A stretch of 64,000 nucleotides of DNA, taken from the NCBI GenBank assembly GCA_018881555.1, contig JACAXG010000239.1, forward strand, positions 620,001 through 684,000. The letters are read 5' to 3'. Positions within the stretch are counted from its first letter, which is position 1. Each line of letters starts with the position of its first letter. The stretch comes from Amblyornis subalaris. Its lineage: Eukaryota > Chordata > Aves > Passeriformes > Ptilonorhynchidae. The translations under genes and the position numbers were made by a program. Under the pieces are notes generated by a model, which did not search any database, was not told where the DNA came from, and saw only the letters and a program-made list of their open reading frames with translations. This document shows positions 9,752 through 22,980 of this stretch, in pieces.

Positions 9752-12700
9752 GCTTTTTGTCCCCCTGTTTATGAGTCCTGGCAAGGTCAAGAGTCCTATA
9801 GACTGCAGGGAGGTGAGACTTCGCTGATATCCTTATCAGTTTAAATTAAATTGGGGCTGTTATAAATTTGCATAAAACCAAACAAGACAGGAACCTATTA
9901 TTTGAAATGAACAGGGTTAATACTTGTTTGTGTAAATGCAAATGCAGTGCCCGCTGTAGAAACTGAGCCAAATAATGCACATTTTAATTAGATTTTCAAT
10001 AAAAAATCATAATTAAAATACTTTTGGAGACTGTATTAAAAACTTGCAAAGAGTTCTCTGCTTATTTATGTGTAGATTTGGCCACTGTTATGTGTGGTAA
10101 AAATTACTGAGCTATTGGCATTACCTGAGCTGCACCTCACAGGCACTTGGCCATTGTTGGGAATGAGAGCAATACAACCTAACACGTGTGGTTTTTACTT
10201 ATATCCACTATGTAACCCATAGACCACTGAAAGTTCTTCCATCTGCGTCGAAAAATAAGATGCTGAGCAGCATGAAACATAATGTTTTCAAAAAGTCTCC
10301 TGCACACAGATACCAAAGCTCTGTATAGAACATATAGTGCCACCATTTTACAGGTGAAGTGGGACACCTGCTCTGCCCAGAGAGCCAGCTGGAGAGTTGG
10401 AGAGCTGGAGTACCAAGGCTTCTTAAGTCCCANTCCAGCACTGCAGAAAGGGCTTAAGTAGTACAGAACCACTAGAATAAATTAATCTGAAAGGGATGGA
10501 AAACATTTTTTTTTCCTGGAGAATGGCATTTCTGTTTAATTTAAAGTACAAAATAATTTTTAAAAAATCTAGAAAAGTCAACCCAAACTAAATTTGCTAG
10601 TATTTGGAGGTATTTGGGTAAGGTTTTGCACATTTAAAGCATTTGTATTTGGTTTTTTAAGGCATAAAAAAATCAGTAGGCTTCTGTTGAAATAATAAAA
10701 TAGATATCTTTATATCAGCACAAAAGGCTTCTCTTTTCGAATGATCATTTCTCTTTTGACAGATGTGTATGCAGGGAAATTTAGCTATTGTTGAATAAAA
10801 CATTTCCAGAAACAAAATTGATTAAGGCCCTTTTGTAGAGGAAAAAATCAATTCTTCCCATTAGAAGGATCTAAAAGATGTTGATCAGCTAGAAATGTAA
10901 ATAAGGTTCTTTAATCACTATTCTCCGATTGCAGTGTATCCATCTACATGAGATTGTCTTGTGTCTTTATAGCTTAAAATAAATTTGGTTGAACTCTAAC
11001 ATGAAGCAGCTTCTGACAAACTAGCCACAGCAACAGTGCTTTATTGTAAATAATATCAAGTAGCTATCCTGACATTTTGGTATTGCTTTTCTCAAGGATT
11101 AGCTGTTCATGAAATGAATGTGTACGTGATAACAATATATTCAGGCTGGGAACAAAAATATGTTCACTGAATGGCAGAGCAGTAGAAAGTATGTGACTGT
11201 TTTCAGTTTCTATGCATTCTGATTTCATGTAATAAAGACAGCATTTTCAAGATCTCTTGATTAGTAATTGTTGAGGGCTATTAAGGGTCACAGAGGGCTA
11301 TTAACAGAAGGATGCAAAGTCCCTAGCTCTGTAAGTCCCTAAGCTACTGATTGCTAAGAGCTGAGAGAATATGCTGGTGTATGCTTGCCATACCCTTGGT
11401 TTTAGATACAGCTGTAACTGCTGCAGGCTACTATCTGAGACTATTTTGTGATAGATGGACCTTTGATTTGATCCAGACAGACCCTGTGTTCTCAAAACTT
11501 TATGCTTTGCCTATAGGGACAATACCAAGTAGTTGTTTGCCACTGTGGCTTCCTAAAGAAGGAATCAATAAGTCACACTCTTACCTTTGTTTTTCCCTCC
11601 TTACAGGAATGGTAACCATGGCTGGAAGAGCTCTTGAGGGTCATTTTCCAGTCTTCTGGAACTTTCACTCTCCATCAGTCCTCAAAGATGTTTGCTCATG
11701 GCTGTGAAATTGCTGCTCAATTCTCTGAGCACTCTGGGGTGAATTTTAGAAGGCTCACATGACTTGAAGATACATTATGTAGATATGTAGCCTCTTCTGC
11801 TCTCTACCGGCTTAAGTTCTTAATAAGTTCTGAAGTCTATGGATAGTCTGAATACTTTTAGATTTTTTTAATGAGGTAAAGAAAGGCTGAAGCACTTCAG
11901 CCTTCTCAACATCATTTTCAACTGTGCTCCCGTCTCCCTTGCCACAAAGCAGAAAACCTGTTCTTTCTTTGTCTTTTTTCTTCTTTCTAGTATAAATGTA
12001 GAGCACTTCCTCATGACCTTTTTTTTCTCTTCTATGGGGGTCTCACTTGCTTACCCCCTCAAAAGAAAAGAAAATTATTATATAAAGTTCTCATTTCCCC
12101 AGTGGGGAAATTTCTTGAATTTTATTTCACTATCATGGTTAGCCAAACCCATGTTTACAATTGTTATTTTTCTTTCACATTTTCACATTTCACATATGCT
12201 TATTTTGTTTCCTTAATTTTGGTTAAGAATTTGCTAAATTTCCTGAATGTCTTTTTCCTTTAAACTTCTGCTATGTGGGAGCATCCTAACTAGTGCTTTG
12301 AATTTACTGACGTTTCCTGTTCCTTGGGACCACTTCTATGGAGGCAGAAATATTCTGCTGTAACAGCCCTATATTGTTGAGTGTTTTTTTGTACAAGTTG
12401 AGCCTGCTGAACAGACTGGTGACTGCGTTCCCCACTCCAGCCCACCTCCATTTGTTCCCCACTCAGCCTTTCTTCAATGTGGGCAGCAATGGTCCGGGAT
12501 GGAGATTTTGTGGCAGGCTTGCTCTTTGAGCCAAGCCATGTTGCTAAGGAAAATACTTCAGGCTTGTCTAGGGGATCAAATTACAATGCACAGCTGTTGT
12601 GATGGGAAATATCTTCACTTAAACTTCACAGGATATTGAAACCAGTCTTAGCAAAGAGGCGAGTTAGAAGCAAAAATCAATATTGGACAATGCTGAAATG

Positions 12701-15700
12701 CCTCTGTTCAGCTGCTGTTTTAAGTGGCTTGTACAGACCTTTCAAATCGTGTTGCCAACAAATGGAGGAAATACAGCTTTTAAAAAGTCAGAGAATTATT
12801 AATAGTGTGCTTGACCTCCAGCTCTGTACAGTCTACAAAAAAAAGCATCATTTGTCATATGCTGTTGCCTTATGCCTAATTCTGCAGCCACTGTTGGGAA
12901 GCAGTTGCACGTAGGAGAAGTGCATTCAGAGAGTGAGGGTCAAACCCTTAGATCCATGATGGACTGTGGGAGGGAAGGAGAGCAGAACAGCTTGTGGTCA
13001 ACCCCTGAACAAAAAGGGAGGGGTGCAGGAGCTGAACACCTCATACATCATTCATGGGCTAATGGTATTTCTTGTCCTGGTGTGTGAGAGAAGAATATCG
13101 ACTGTGCTGAGGTTACACTTGCAGCTTTCCAGCAAGGATAGAGAAGTATGGAGAGAAGCAAATGTCAGATGTCTTAATGAGAAAATGAATGCTGTAGACA
13201 CTATCCTGGTGTCTGAGGAATGATTTGGGTCCCAGCACCTCCAATTGGGCTCCCCAGCAGGCTGGTCTGTTGTGCAGGATTTATAGCACAAAGAAGCAGT
13301 CCGAACTTGTATTAACTTTAACCACTGTCTGAGTAACCTAAAGTGACAATCTATCTCTCTTATTGCTGTTATTAAGTCAGTTTTGGACAATGCCTCATCA
13401 TCTGCAGAAAAAAAAAAAAAGGAGANCTAATGCAGACAGCAAGTTTCTAGGTAAAATTAGTCTGTCTGAGAAGGGGAGCAAAATGGTGCACACTGCGCTG
13501 AACAAATCTTTGGATTGATTTCTGGAACCAGAGTCCTTCTAGGAGCACCACAAATGCATGTCTTTATTTAGTGCTTGGATTCAAAGAGCTGTCAATCTTC
13601 CTCTATCCAGATAACTCCCATTTGTGTTCACGTCTGGGGTGCTTCAGGGTCATACATTATTTCTGCTTGTGCTGTTCTTGCTTGTCGCTTTTGATGCCAG
13701 CTCCACAGTTCTTCATCAGCCTCACGCAGCGTGTGCAAACAACCACTCCAACCCCACTGCCTTGGTGGCAGCGAGCAGTGTCCAGCTGACCAATGGCACT
13801 GCCGCAGCTCCAAGAGTGCACGCATGAGCCTTAAAAATGGAAGTCTGTTCTCAGAGTCCTAAATAACTATTTAAATATCCATGGAGATCTCATTTAGACA
13901 TTGTCATCTGAGAGCCCAAGTCTTGTCTGTGTATGGGCGTGCTGGTGAGTGTGCTCTGTGGCCCAAAAAAGAACCAGTTCCTCCTCTTTGGCTGTCCTAC
14001 CTATTATCTGGTTCTGGGTCCAGTGCATAGGAATAAAAAGGCCATTCTTTTATTCCTCCCGTTCACTTCAGATGGGATTAAGCCTACCTTTCAGCTGAGT
14101 GATTGAGGTAGCCTGAGATAAAATTCGAGGCCAGTAATAAGTTACTGCTCCTGCACAGAGCAAGATGAAAGTAACAAAGTTGTGACTTGGAGAGATAAAC
14201 AGCTCCTGGGGATGCTCCACAGCACAGCAGTAATGACTCAAGACTTTGGTCCAAAATCACAGTCTTAACTACAATAAGCAGAAAAGTTTTTAGTGGCTTT
14301 TTTTTTTCAAGGTGAAGGCTAGAATGCAGGCCATGGAGGACCGACATCAAAGGTTTGTACATTATTTAAGAATCCTTCCCTGAAACTACCCCACATCCCA
14401 TTAAAAGTTCTGGGATACATAACAAGCTTAAATAAATAACTACAGCCATTTACTTACACACAGGATGAACCAATGCATTTTAAGTAAGGAGGTCTGTATC
14501 CAAACACCACATGAGGTGAATGGGTCACACAAATACCATCTTTCTTTACCTTGAGCTGTAACCTCTCTTGTGGGAACCCCAAGTTAATTGCTATGTCCAC
14601 ACATGATGTTTACTGTCATTTATACAGGACAATGTTTGGTTTAGTTCCTGTTTGGAATAAGGTATTTTACCTTACAGTTACATGTGCATCTTACGATTTC
14701 ACCTTGGTGAACAGAAGGGGGAAAAAATAAGATAAATATTTTTAATTGTTTTTTTTTTGTCAGGGAATGTATGTGGAACTAAAAAGAAGAAAATGGAAGG
14801 GAGGTGAAGGTCTTGTCAGCAAGCAGGTAGGAATATGGATTTCATAATGTCAGTCGATGACTATTGGGGAAATAGATTTCACAATTCGTATTGAATTGAT
14901 TATAGTCAGCTTGATTGATGCTGTTGTAATGCAGGAGGTTAATCAAGACTGGGAATAAAAAAAACCCCCAACATCCAAAGGCAGGTGCTTACAGATTAGT
15001 CATTCTTTATACTAGTAAGCAATTTATCAGCAATAATAAAAAACACTGATTTTGAAAGCAATGACTCATTTTCATAAAATATATCCTCTAGTTACATTCA
15101 GTGTGTTCAAAGGTTCCTAGCCCTTGCCTATTTTATTGGAAGGGACAGTCAGATGCCAGGAGTTTCTTACATTACACTGTATAAGACCAATTATTTTTCT
15201 GGTGATTTTTTAAAGTTTAATTACTTTGGACGGACCTTAAATTCCCTCTCACATCATTCTGTCATCTTTCAGAATAAAAGTTGATTTTGCAATTAATTTG
15301 AGAACATTCTACATTCTTCAATTTTCCCTAAGGGCACAAATCACCTCTAAACCTTAGGCAGTGTCTTCATGAACCGCTGAACAAATCCAGCCATTTTCTG
15401 ATGTACCAAAAGGGGATCTTGTTTTTTCTCCATTTTTTCCCTGTCACTCCCCCCTACCTCTCCCAGCCTGGCAATCCCTGTCTGACTTGTGTACCAGCCC
15501 CCTTATATGGGGCCCAGCAGAAATGGTAGGCCCAGCAGAAGACTAATTGATGATTATTAGCATAATTCTTGTTACTTATTTCCGTTTTCATATGTCCCAT
15601 TTGCTTTACTTTACAATATATTTCCCTTTCTCCACTTGTTTCAGAACTAGTTTCAGAACTAATTATGGACTCATGAGCACCTTGGGGAGAAACTGGGATG

Positions 15701-16632
15701 CTCCTGGGAATTTACTCCTCTGGGCATGCCTGTGTGTGTGGAGACAGACAGACCCTGGCTTGAGCTGTGCAAGCTTTTGAGCTGACTGGACACAGCCAGC
15801 TCTGGTCCCAAGCAGCACAGAGCTGCTGTAGGACGGCACAGTGGCTGAGCAATATGCTGTGCCTCTCAGCATGTTACACAGCTATGTGGTTTGTGGAGTG
15901 GAAGTGTCTCCTGCATGGTTCATCCAGGTCCGGACAAAGGTAGCTGAGCTGAGTGTGGCTGCCTCTGTGTCCTTATGTCCTTCATCATCATGGCAATTGT
16001 CCTCACTGCTCTGCCAGCTCTGCTTGTATCCTCACCCTTCTCCTTGTTCAGCATCTCCTCTCCTGGTAATTTTATCTCTCTTGTATTACTCACAGTCTCT
16101 TTGCTGTCATGAGCTGCATGCAAATGCTGGGTTTATTGTTCAAGATAATGCATTTCTGCTATCTCAATGAAATATGTGTATTCCATTCAGTTTATTAGCT
16201 AATTAAACTAATCTCTAGAAAACCTTCAGAATGTCTTCTGTTCTTCTGCGGTGAAGCTAATTTATCTTTATAGTGCTGGCAGTAGGAAAATGGTCTATAT
16301 GCCCTGCAGAAAAGTTTGAGATTCATATGTTTTTATCCAAAGTGTTTCAAAATAATAATCTAAAAGTCAGATTTGGATATGCAGGAAACTTTGGCTGAAT
16401 GATCTGCAGCAAAAGAAACATATGGGAAGTACAGGCATAGTCTTATCTCTCAAGCTGACGGATAAATAATTTGCCAAAACAGAGATTGCTTAGAAGTTAA
16501 GAAATAAATTTTTTGTTCAGAAATGCATCCCAATGACTATTTGTTGCCTTTGAGCTGATCACTGGATGGCACTCAGTGTGTCAGGCTGCTTTCAGAATTT
16601 CATAAAAAGTACTGGTTGAGAAGAAGCCATTT
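9752..16632. other. Intergenic stretch, no gene recognised
   Basis: AT-rich, with chance frames of at most about 118 codons. Small A-runs occur near 13408. Around 15510-15540 an imperfect 18-bp tandem duplication (GCCCAGCAGAAATGGTAG) is visible, and near 15640-15660 a short duplication of AGTTTCAGAACT. No RNA gene or exon could be supported. Confidence 0.6.
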
Positions 16633-17049
16633 CACAGAATCATGGTAGAGACTGGTGGACACCTCTGGAGCTTATCTGGTCCAGGCCCTGCTCAAGCAAA
16701 GTCAGCATGAGCAGATTGCCCATAGCTCATCCAGTTGACTTTAGAATATCTCCATTACAGGGACTCCACAGCCTCTCTGGGCAGCATTTTACAGTGTTTG
16801 ACCACCTGCACAGTAAAAAAAAATGGTCTTTCTGATCATTATCAGAATTTCCTGTGTTTTAGTTTTTGCCCATTGCCTCTTGCCCTGTGAGTCCACACCA
16901 CTGAGAAGGCTCCGGCTTCATCTTCTTTATCCCCTTGGCCCCACCTCAGGTTTTTATACACATGGATAAGATCTCCCTGAGTCTTCTGTTCTCCAGGCTG
17001 AGCAGCTGACTGTGATAAATCCAGAGCACTGAACTTTAAAGCCACCACA
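16633..17049 (-). mobile_element. CR1 LINE fragment (3' part)
   Basis: Read on the plus strand, the segment begins CACAGAATCATGGTAGAG. It continues with phrases typical of reverse-complement CR1: 'acctctggagcttatctggtcc', 'ccacagcctctctgggcagc', 'ttgcccattgcctcttgccctg' and 'ataagatctccctgagtcttctgttctccaggctgagcag'. It is therefore a 5'-truncated CR1 inserted in minus orientation. Many substitutions and short indels make it an old copy with no open reading frame of note. Confidence 0.85.
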
Positions 17050-20000
17050 TATGGAGGAGCACAGACCTTCCAGCAATTACAACTTGTAGCACCTTCTGGT
17101 TGGGTTTAGAGATCTCTGCCTCTTGACAGATGAAAAGGAAAACAGTGTTTAAAGACAGATGTCTCCTAAAGAAAAAAGGTATTTATCCTTAACCCAATCA
17201 AGCTCTACAAGATGCTCTACTTTAGTAGGAGTTTCAGGTTTTTGCCTCCTCCCAACAAAACCAGAATATTTAGCTTAGCTTATGTCAGTTTGAAATTATA
17301 ATATATGAAATGAGAAGCTGAAGCCTTTTGCAGAAGAATGTGAAAATGAAATTTTATTATTTTGTGTACAGAATGCCTCCCTGTCTGTAGTTCATATAAA
17401 ACTACTGAACTGCAATCTTTGACAATGTTACTTCTCACCACAACACTATTAAGCATCTCTATCTCAGTTCTACAGCCATCTAATGTATTTTGATCTCCTC
17501 ATTTTTGTGTGGGTTTGATTCATGAACACCAGAAATAAAATGCAGACACTGGGCATTTTAACATTTTTTCAGCTGAAGATAGCAACTTCTAAATAACAGA
17601 GTAAGATATCTGAGGCAAGTATCAGTTCATGCTTCCCATCAGCAAGGATATTTCATTATTTTGCCACTTGTTTAGCTCATAAATGATGTCACCCACTTTC
17701 TTATTTACTTTTCACAGTGCAGGAGGTGACTACATGTTGAAATCTCTCTCTCCTCTGCAATTTTAAGTCTCATGGCTTTTTTTTCTTTCTTTCTTTTTGC
17801 CAGAGGAGATGTTCAGACCCTTTTGGATTAATAAGCATTTTCTTGATTTACAATTAAAAAAACAATCACTAAATAATAACAAAAACCATCCTCCAACTGA
17901 TTGTTAGCATGAATTAAAAATGCAAACAGCTTGTAATTAACTACAGCATGTGAAGAGGTTTCTTCTCTGGACCTGAATCAATGGGAGCTTTGCCAACAGC
18001 TGTGGCCCCACAGTCTGCAAAATTCTCCAAAAGGAAGAAGTATTTTTTCGATAGCTGTGGAAACAGATGTAGCACTAATGAAATTTTAGGTTAAAAGTGC
18101 AATTGATCTTACTGATACAGAGACCCAACTTGTGCTTGCTTAGTAGGACAGCATCTCCACTGCAGTGGGAGCGCTTTGTGTTTCCTGCCCTCCAGCAAAG
18201 CCCCGAGGGATGCGCTGTGCTAAGCAGCCCTCTGAACATCAGGATGAAGCAAGTGCTGCTCCCAGCAGATTTATGTCTCATCGTTAATTGAAGCTTTTCC
18301 AAAGATGTGGTTGCTGTTTCTGCTTCTTTGTATTGCCTGGTGTCTAATAAGGTGTGAGCTGTCGCTATGCTGTTCTCTCAGCTGGAGAACTTAAAAGGTC
18401 CGTGTCTCCTATTCAATTGCTAATGTTCACTGAATGTAGCAATATACATGGCATTTATCTCCCCCTTAAAATTAGATTGGGACTGGTTAATAGGATCAAA
18501 ATCTATGGCAGAAAAGTTGCTAAGAGAAATGTACACGTGAACAAATATATATAGAGTAAGTGCAGGAGCCTCATTTCCCTGTGTGGAAGGACTTCTGAAA
18601 AGTCACTATCACTAAAATAAACCAGGTTAGGATTTTTTTAATGTTTTTGTGCTTTGGTTATATTCACAGTTCTAACAATTCTGGGTTTCCAGAATATTTT
18701 AGTAACAATTCTTGGTCATGAATGTGATTGTGATATATATGAACTTGGTTTTTTATGTGCATTTCCCATTCTGATAGAATATTTGATTTGTTAATAAAAC
18801 TTGTACAGAGATGAAGATCTATTTTCCTATCATAATTATCCATGAAAATTATATCAGTGGAGGCAGGAAGGAAGTACAGATTAAACAAGGTCTAAAACAA
18901 AGGCAATTTGACAACCAAGGTTCTTACATTAGTCCCTGCTGGGAAATTTATAGGCACATTAATTAATGCCTGTTGCCTCTAAGTTCTTTTGCAGTCTAAT
19001 TGTATACACCCATGTACAAAGATGCAGAGAGGATCTCTGTATTACCCTGTACAGAAATAGGAAAGCAGGGTGTACTGTTAACTGCAATTCAACAGAAAAT
19101 GATACATTGGCCTTTGACAAGCAAAGGTCAAAAGGAGGGTTATGATCTGGCATTTTCAAGCAGCACCAGTAAAGCAAAACCTTATCAGCAGCACTCTATC
19201 AGCTCAAGCCCTTTGTCATGACAGAGTGAAGACCTTGTTTAACCACAGGTAGACACACACAAAAATACAGGATGTTCTTGCCTAGGTCTATCAGTGCTTA
19301 CTGGAGACCAGAAATTAATAGTAGAGGGCTGCTGGATTTAGCAGATGGATTTATAGCCTGACTGGCAGTGGTAATTAAGCAAGCTGGTAAGTACCAAGTG
19401 AATACTTTACCAAGGCTTTTGAATCCCTGGAAGTTTTGAAATCAAGATGGATGGTTTTTCTAAAATAATATAAATAACAACTATAATAATTATTATAATC
19501 ATAATAGATGGCCTGTGTGCTGTGTAATACAGGATATCAGAGAGGTAATTACAGTCTCTTGTGACCTTAGATGCAGTAATTGATTGTAATTACTCTTCTT
19601 TGAAGCCTTAGCATTCTTTACTGGCCTATATCAGAGCCATGGGGGCATCTCATGCAGGTCATGTACCATAACCACTTTGCTTCAGTTATTTCCTTTCCCA
19701 TTATATCCCTGCCTCGCAGAGCAAGGCTGTGGAAGGAGCAGCCTGAGTATCTTAGCTCCTGTGCACCAGCCAAATGAGCTAGTGGGCACAAGGAGTGGAG
19801 CAAGGTCTTCCCTCTGCAGGGAGAAGTAAAACATACATGCCCTTGTTTTCCAGAGGAAAAGGAGAGGCTATTTCCCAAGGAGCTGCCTCTGGATAACAGT
19901 GTCCCTAGGTTAACTTGGAGCCAGGACTCTGATGTATCACACTTACTTGGACTGATGGCTAATGAGGCAAATTAGCCCTACATGAATAAAATATCTGTCA

Positions 20001-22269
20001 GGGGAAACAGAGCTGTGTACATTCCCTCTGAAACGTCCATGTGTGCCAGGAAAGGCAATCTGCTGGTACTGAGCACGCACAGAGGGGCTGTACAAAAGGC
20101 CAATTCTTTGCATGAGCAGGGCAGGAGGGATGCCATGTCCTATAAAACAAATTGCTACTGTTCAAACCCCTGAGAACAGGCAGAAGCAGAGGCTGCTATT
20201 GAGTGCTCCGACTATCTTGCACTCTTTCGTGTTAAATGATTGTTTTAGAAAAGGCTGTCTTAGTATTTCTGTAATGCAGCACCATGGAACATCAGTTTAG
20301 TAGGAACAGGTAAATGAACCTTATTTACTTATATCAGAAAGACTCTGTATTGTTAGATTTTGTTCTCTTTGAGTGGGTGATCAGATTTTTACAAGGTCAA
20401 GTGGCATTTGACTCCTAGCATTTAATCTATTAGGAATGGACAGGAGGGAATTAACCTAATGTCAGCTCAGGAAAAAATGCTTTTAATATAGACATCTTTG
20501 TCTACAGAAACAGGAGTTCTGTACTGCCTCTGCTGCAGTTTCATATTAGTTATATCAACTTTTTGGGAAATGCAGAACTTGAACTGACAGATGTCTTCCA
20601 TTTTATTAAGCGTAGCTAATACATAACATTACTTACTTATTTTTTCTCAGTTCACTTGAGTGATCAGCAATTTCTGCACCTCTTGAAGCAATGCAATAGA
20701 GATGAGAGCCACAGGCAGCAGAGACCTTCCTTCCAACCTTCTTAATTCTTCTGCACAAGCACTAGCTTGCAAATGCCAAACACAAACTGGATGTTTTCTC
20801 CCTGTGCCTAGTGTGAAATGCAGAAAGGACAAACAGAAGCTCCTTGGATTAATCTCTACTTGACAAAGAGATGTTCTAATTTCAAACCTAGAGTTCAAAC
20901 CTATGCTACATTCTTCCAAGCAAGTGTAGAGAGGCAGAGGCTTCTGCTGAGCATCTCACAGCTTTTTATATGAGAGTTGTCTTTCTGTAGCCCCTTTCTC
21001 CCATGCTGCAAGTGCATCTACATCTAACTGACACTCACAGCGCAGCCCACCTTACCTGCTTCGAGTAACACTGATTTTTCAGCACAGCATGATGAACATA
21101 CATCAGAAGTGGCCTCTGAGATGTCTTTCTCTGAGCAATAAGCCAGTTCCTACCCTTGTGCATGAAAATATTCGATGAATTTCCTTGGAGAAATGAAAAG
21201 TTGAAAGATACTGCTTAGAGTAGCCTGAGAGACAAATTAGGAGCTGGGGATGGAAATTAGTGTAAAGGAATTCTCAGTAGACTGCTAGTGAGTCACAAGC
21301 AGATGTCTTTTAGATGAGAAACAGTCCTGCAAGGGAATTACCAGGACCCTTAGCACTTAAGCCATATGATATTAGATAAAAGACTTAAGGGAACTGTTTT
21401 TCACAGGCAGGAGGAAGAAACATACTCAAATTCTTTATTTGCACTCAAGTGCATCTAATGCTACACAACATCTATTTGTCCAGGGAATTAGTTTTACTTA
21501 TTTACAATACCATTATGGCCAATTACATGACAAAGCCCTTATAACCCTGCTATACTGTTTGTGAGGTGCAAGTAGACAGAGAGCCACAGAGAACCATAAG
21601 ATAAACACTGCCAAAGGAAAAACAAAAATGCAAACTCTTACTAAAAGATAATACCTGTGTGATGGAAGGAGGTGATGGTGGTGAGTATGGAGTTAGGTGT
21701 CAAAAGCATCTCCTATTGAATTATTCTATGTCTAAGTCATACTGGATTGTTAGAGTTTGGGTTTTTTTACTGTCCCTAATTAATTATAATCCAGTCCCAG
21801 CATGATCACTATAACAGAACTGACCAGAGAAACATGTCAATAAAGTGTTAATAGACATGAAAAATTTAATCTCATAGCTACATTCATTACTCTTGCCTTT
21901 GTATAAAGTTAGGAGGAGGTCAGGGACATAATGAACTGCAGTCTTGCACTTTGAACATTGAGAATGCAGCAAAATTGTTATTGAAGTCCTACAAAAGGAA
22001 ATAACCTAAGTATGTATTAAGAAAGCAGTGATCCTGGCAATGTGAGGGACAAAAAAAAAAAAGAAAGAAAAAAGGAAGAAAAAAGTATGAAGTAACATGT
22101 AAAAAAAATACCCTATGTGAGCAGTGTAATTTTCCCAACTTTTTAGGTTTCCTCACAGCTTATATTAAGCCACAGAATGCAGTTCATAATTCATGTGATG
22201 CACATATGTGCTCACACATTTCCGGAGGCTGTTCTTTAGCTTTTACAAATCCCTTCTTGCTTTAATAAT
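17050..22269. other. Intergenic AT-rich stretch, no gene recognised
   Basis: AT-rich sequence with a short (TTTC)n tract at about 17777-17798 and A-rich runs near 22050-22085. Several blocks, such as 17820-17960 with TAATTA-type words, look like possible conserved non-coding DNA, but that needs alignment. No exon, tRNA or recognised repeat was found. Confidence 0.55.
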
Positions 22270-22980
22270 AAAGCAAACATCTTAGATTGTCCACTAACCT
22301 CCTCAAAAATGTAGGATGAATCTCTTCAATACATTTGTTGATGTTAGGTCCAGTCCATTTTTAGTGATATTCTCAGTTGTCTCACAAACTTCCTGTTAGA
22401 GAGGGTTTCCTGGGCTTTCCTATAATCCAAGCCAAAGTAATTACTTTCATCAACTACTTTCATCAACACATGCAGGCAGTATCCTGTGTTTGAATCATAG
22501 GAATAGATATCACACAAGAATTTATGGTCCTTAGCTTGAGGTTTTACTTCAGATATATTCTCCTCTGAGACATGTTTCACTTCAGGAACCCAATGTCTTT
22601 CTTCTGTCCCTCCACCAATGCTACCGTGAGAGAAAACAGCTCAATATTTAAAGACATCCTTGGCCATAATTCATGATTACATGGTCACTGAGTATTTGCG
22701 CTGCTGTAGAATGTCTTATCCTGAAGTCAATTCCCAATTTCTTCTGAGAAGTCAATGAAGAACATTTCAGAACCAAGGTTTTGTCTGTGTTGCTTCCTTC
22801 ATCTTCCACTTTAATCTGATCTCTTTCCTCCTTAGTTTTACATGTAATTGATAGATCAGTAGAGGTATTCCAGAGTGGATGCCTGGATTATATAGGCTTT
22901 CTGACATAATAATGGAGTTCCAGAATTTGTGTTAGCAAGGACCTCTCGAGGTTATTTTGGCTAAGATCTTCCTGAAAGAA
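22270..22980 (-). pseudogene. Possible decayed coding segment, unrecognised
   Basis: On the minus strand a frame starting just after TTCTTTCAG (acceptor-like, near 22973) reads protein-like sequence for about 28 codons to a TAA. It stays in the same frame for about 70 more codons and stops at a second TAA near 22655. A second, shifted frame (22344-22580) then gives a further 78 codons of protein-like sequence. A third small shift near 22360 carries on to a donor-like GAG|GTTAGT near 22290. Two stops and at least two frame changes would make it a broken exon or retrocopy. I do not recognise the protein. In AT-rich DNA such runs can arise by chance, so confidence is low. Confidence 0.25.

Noticed and set aside
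13052..13390. 112-codon minus frame
   Set aside because: No similarity recognised, and it is within chance length for the base composition.
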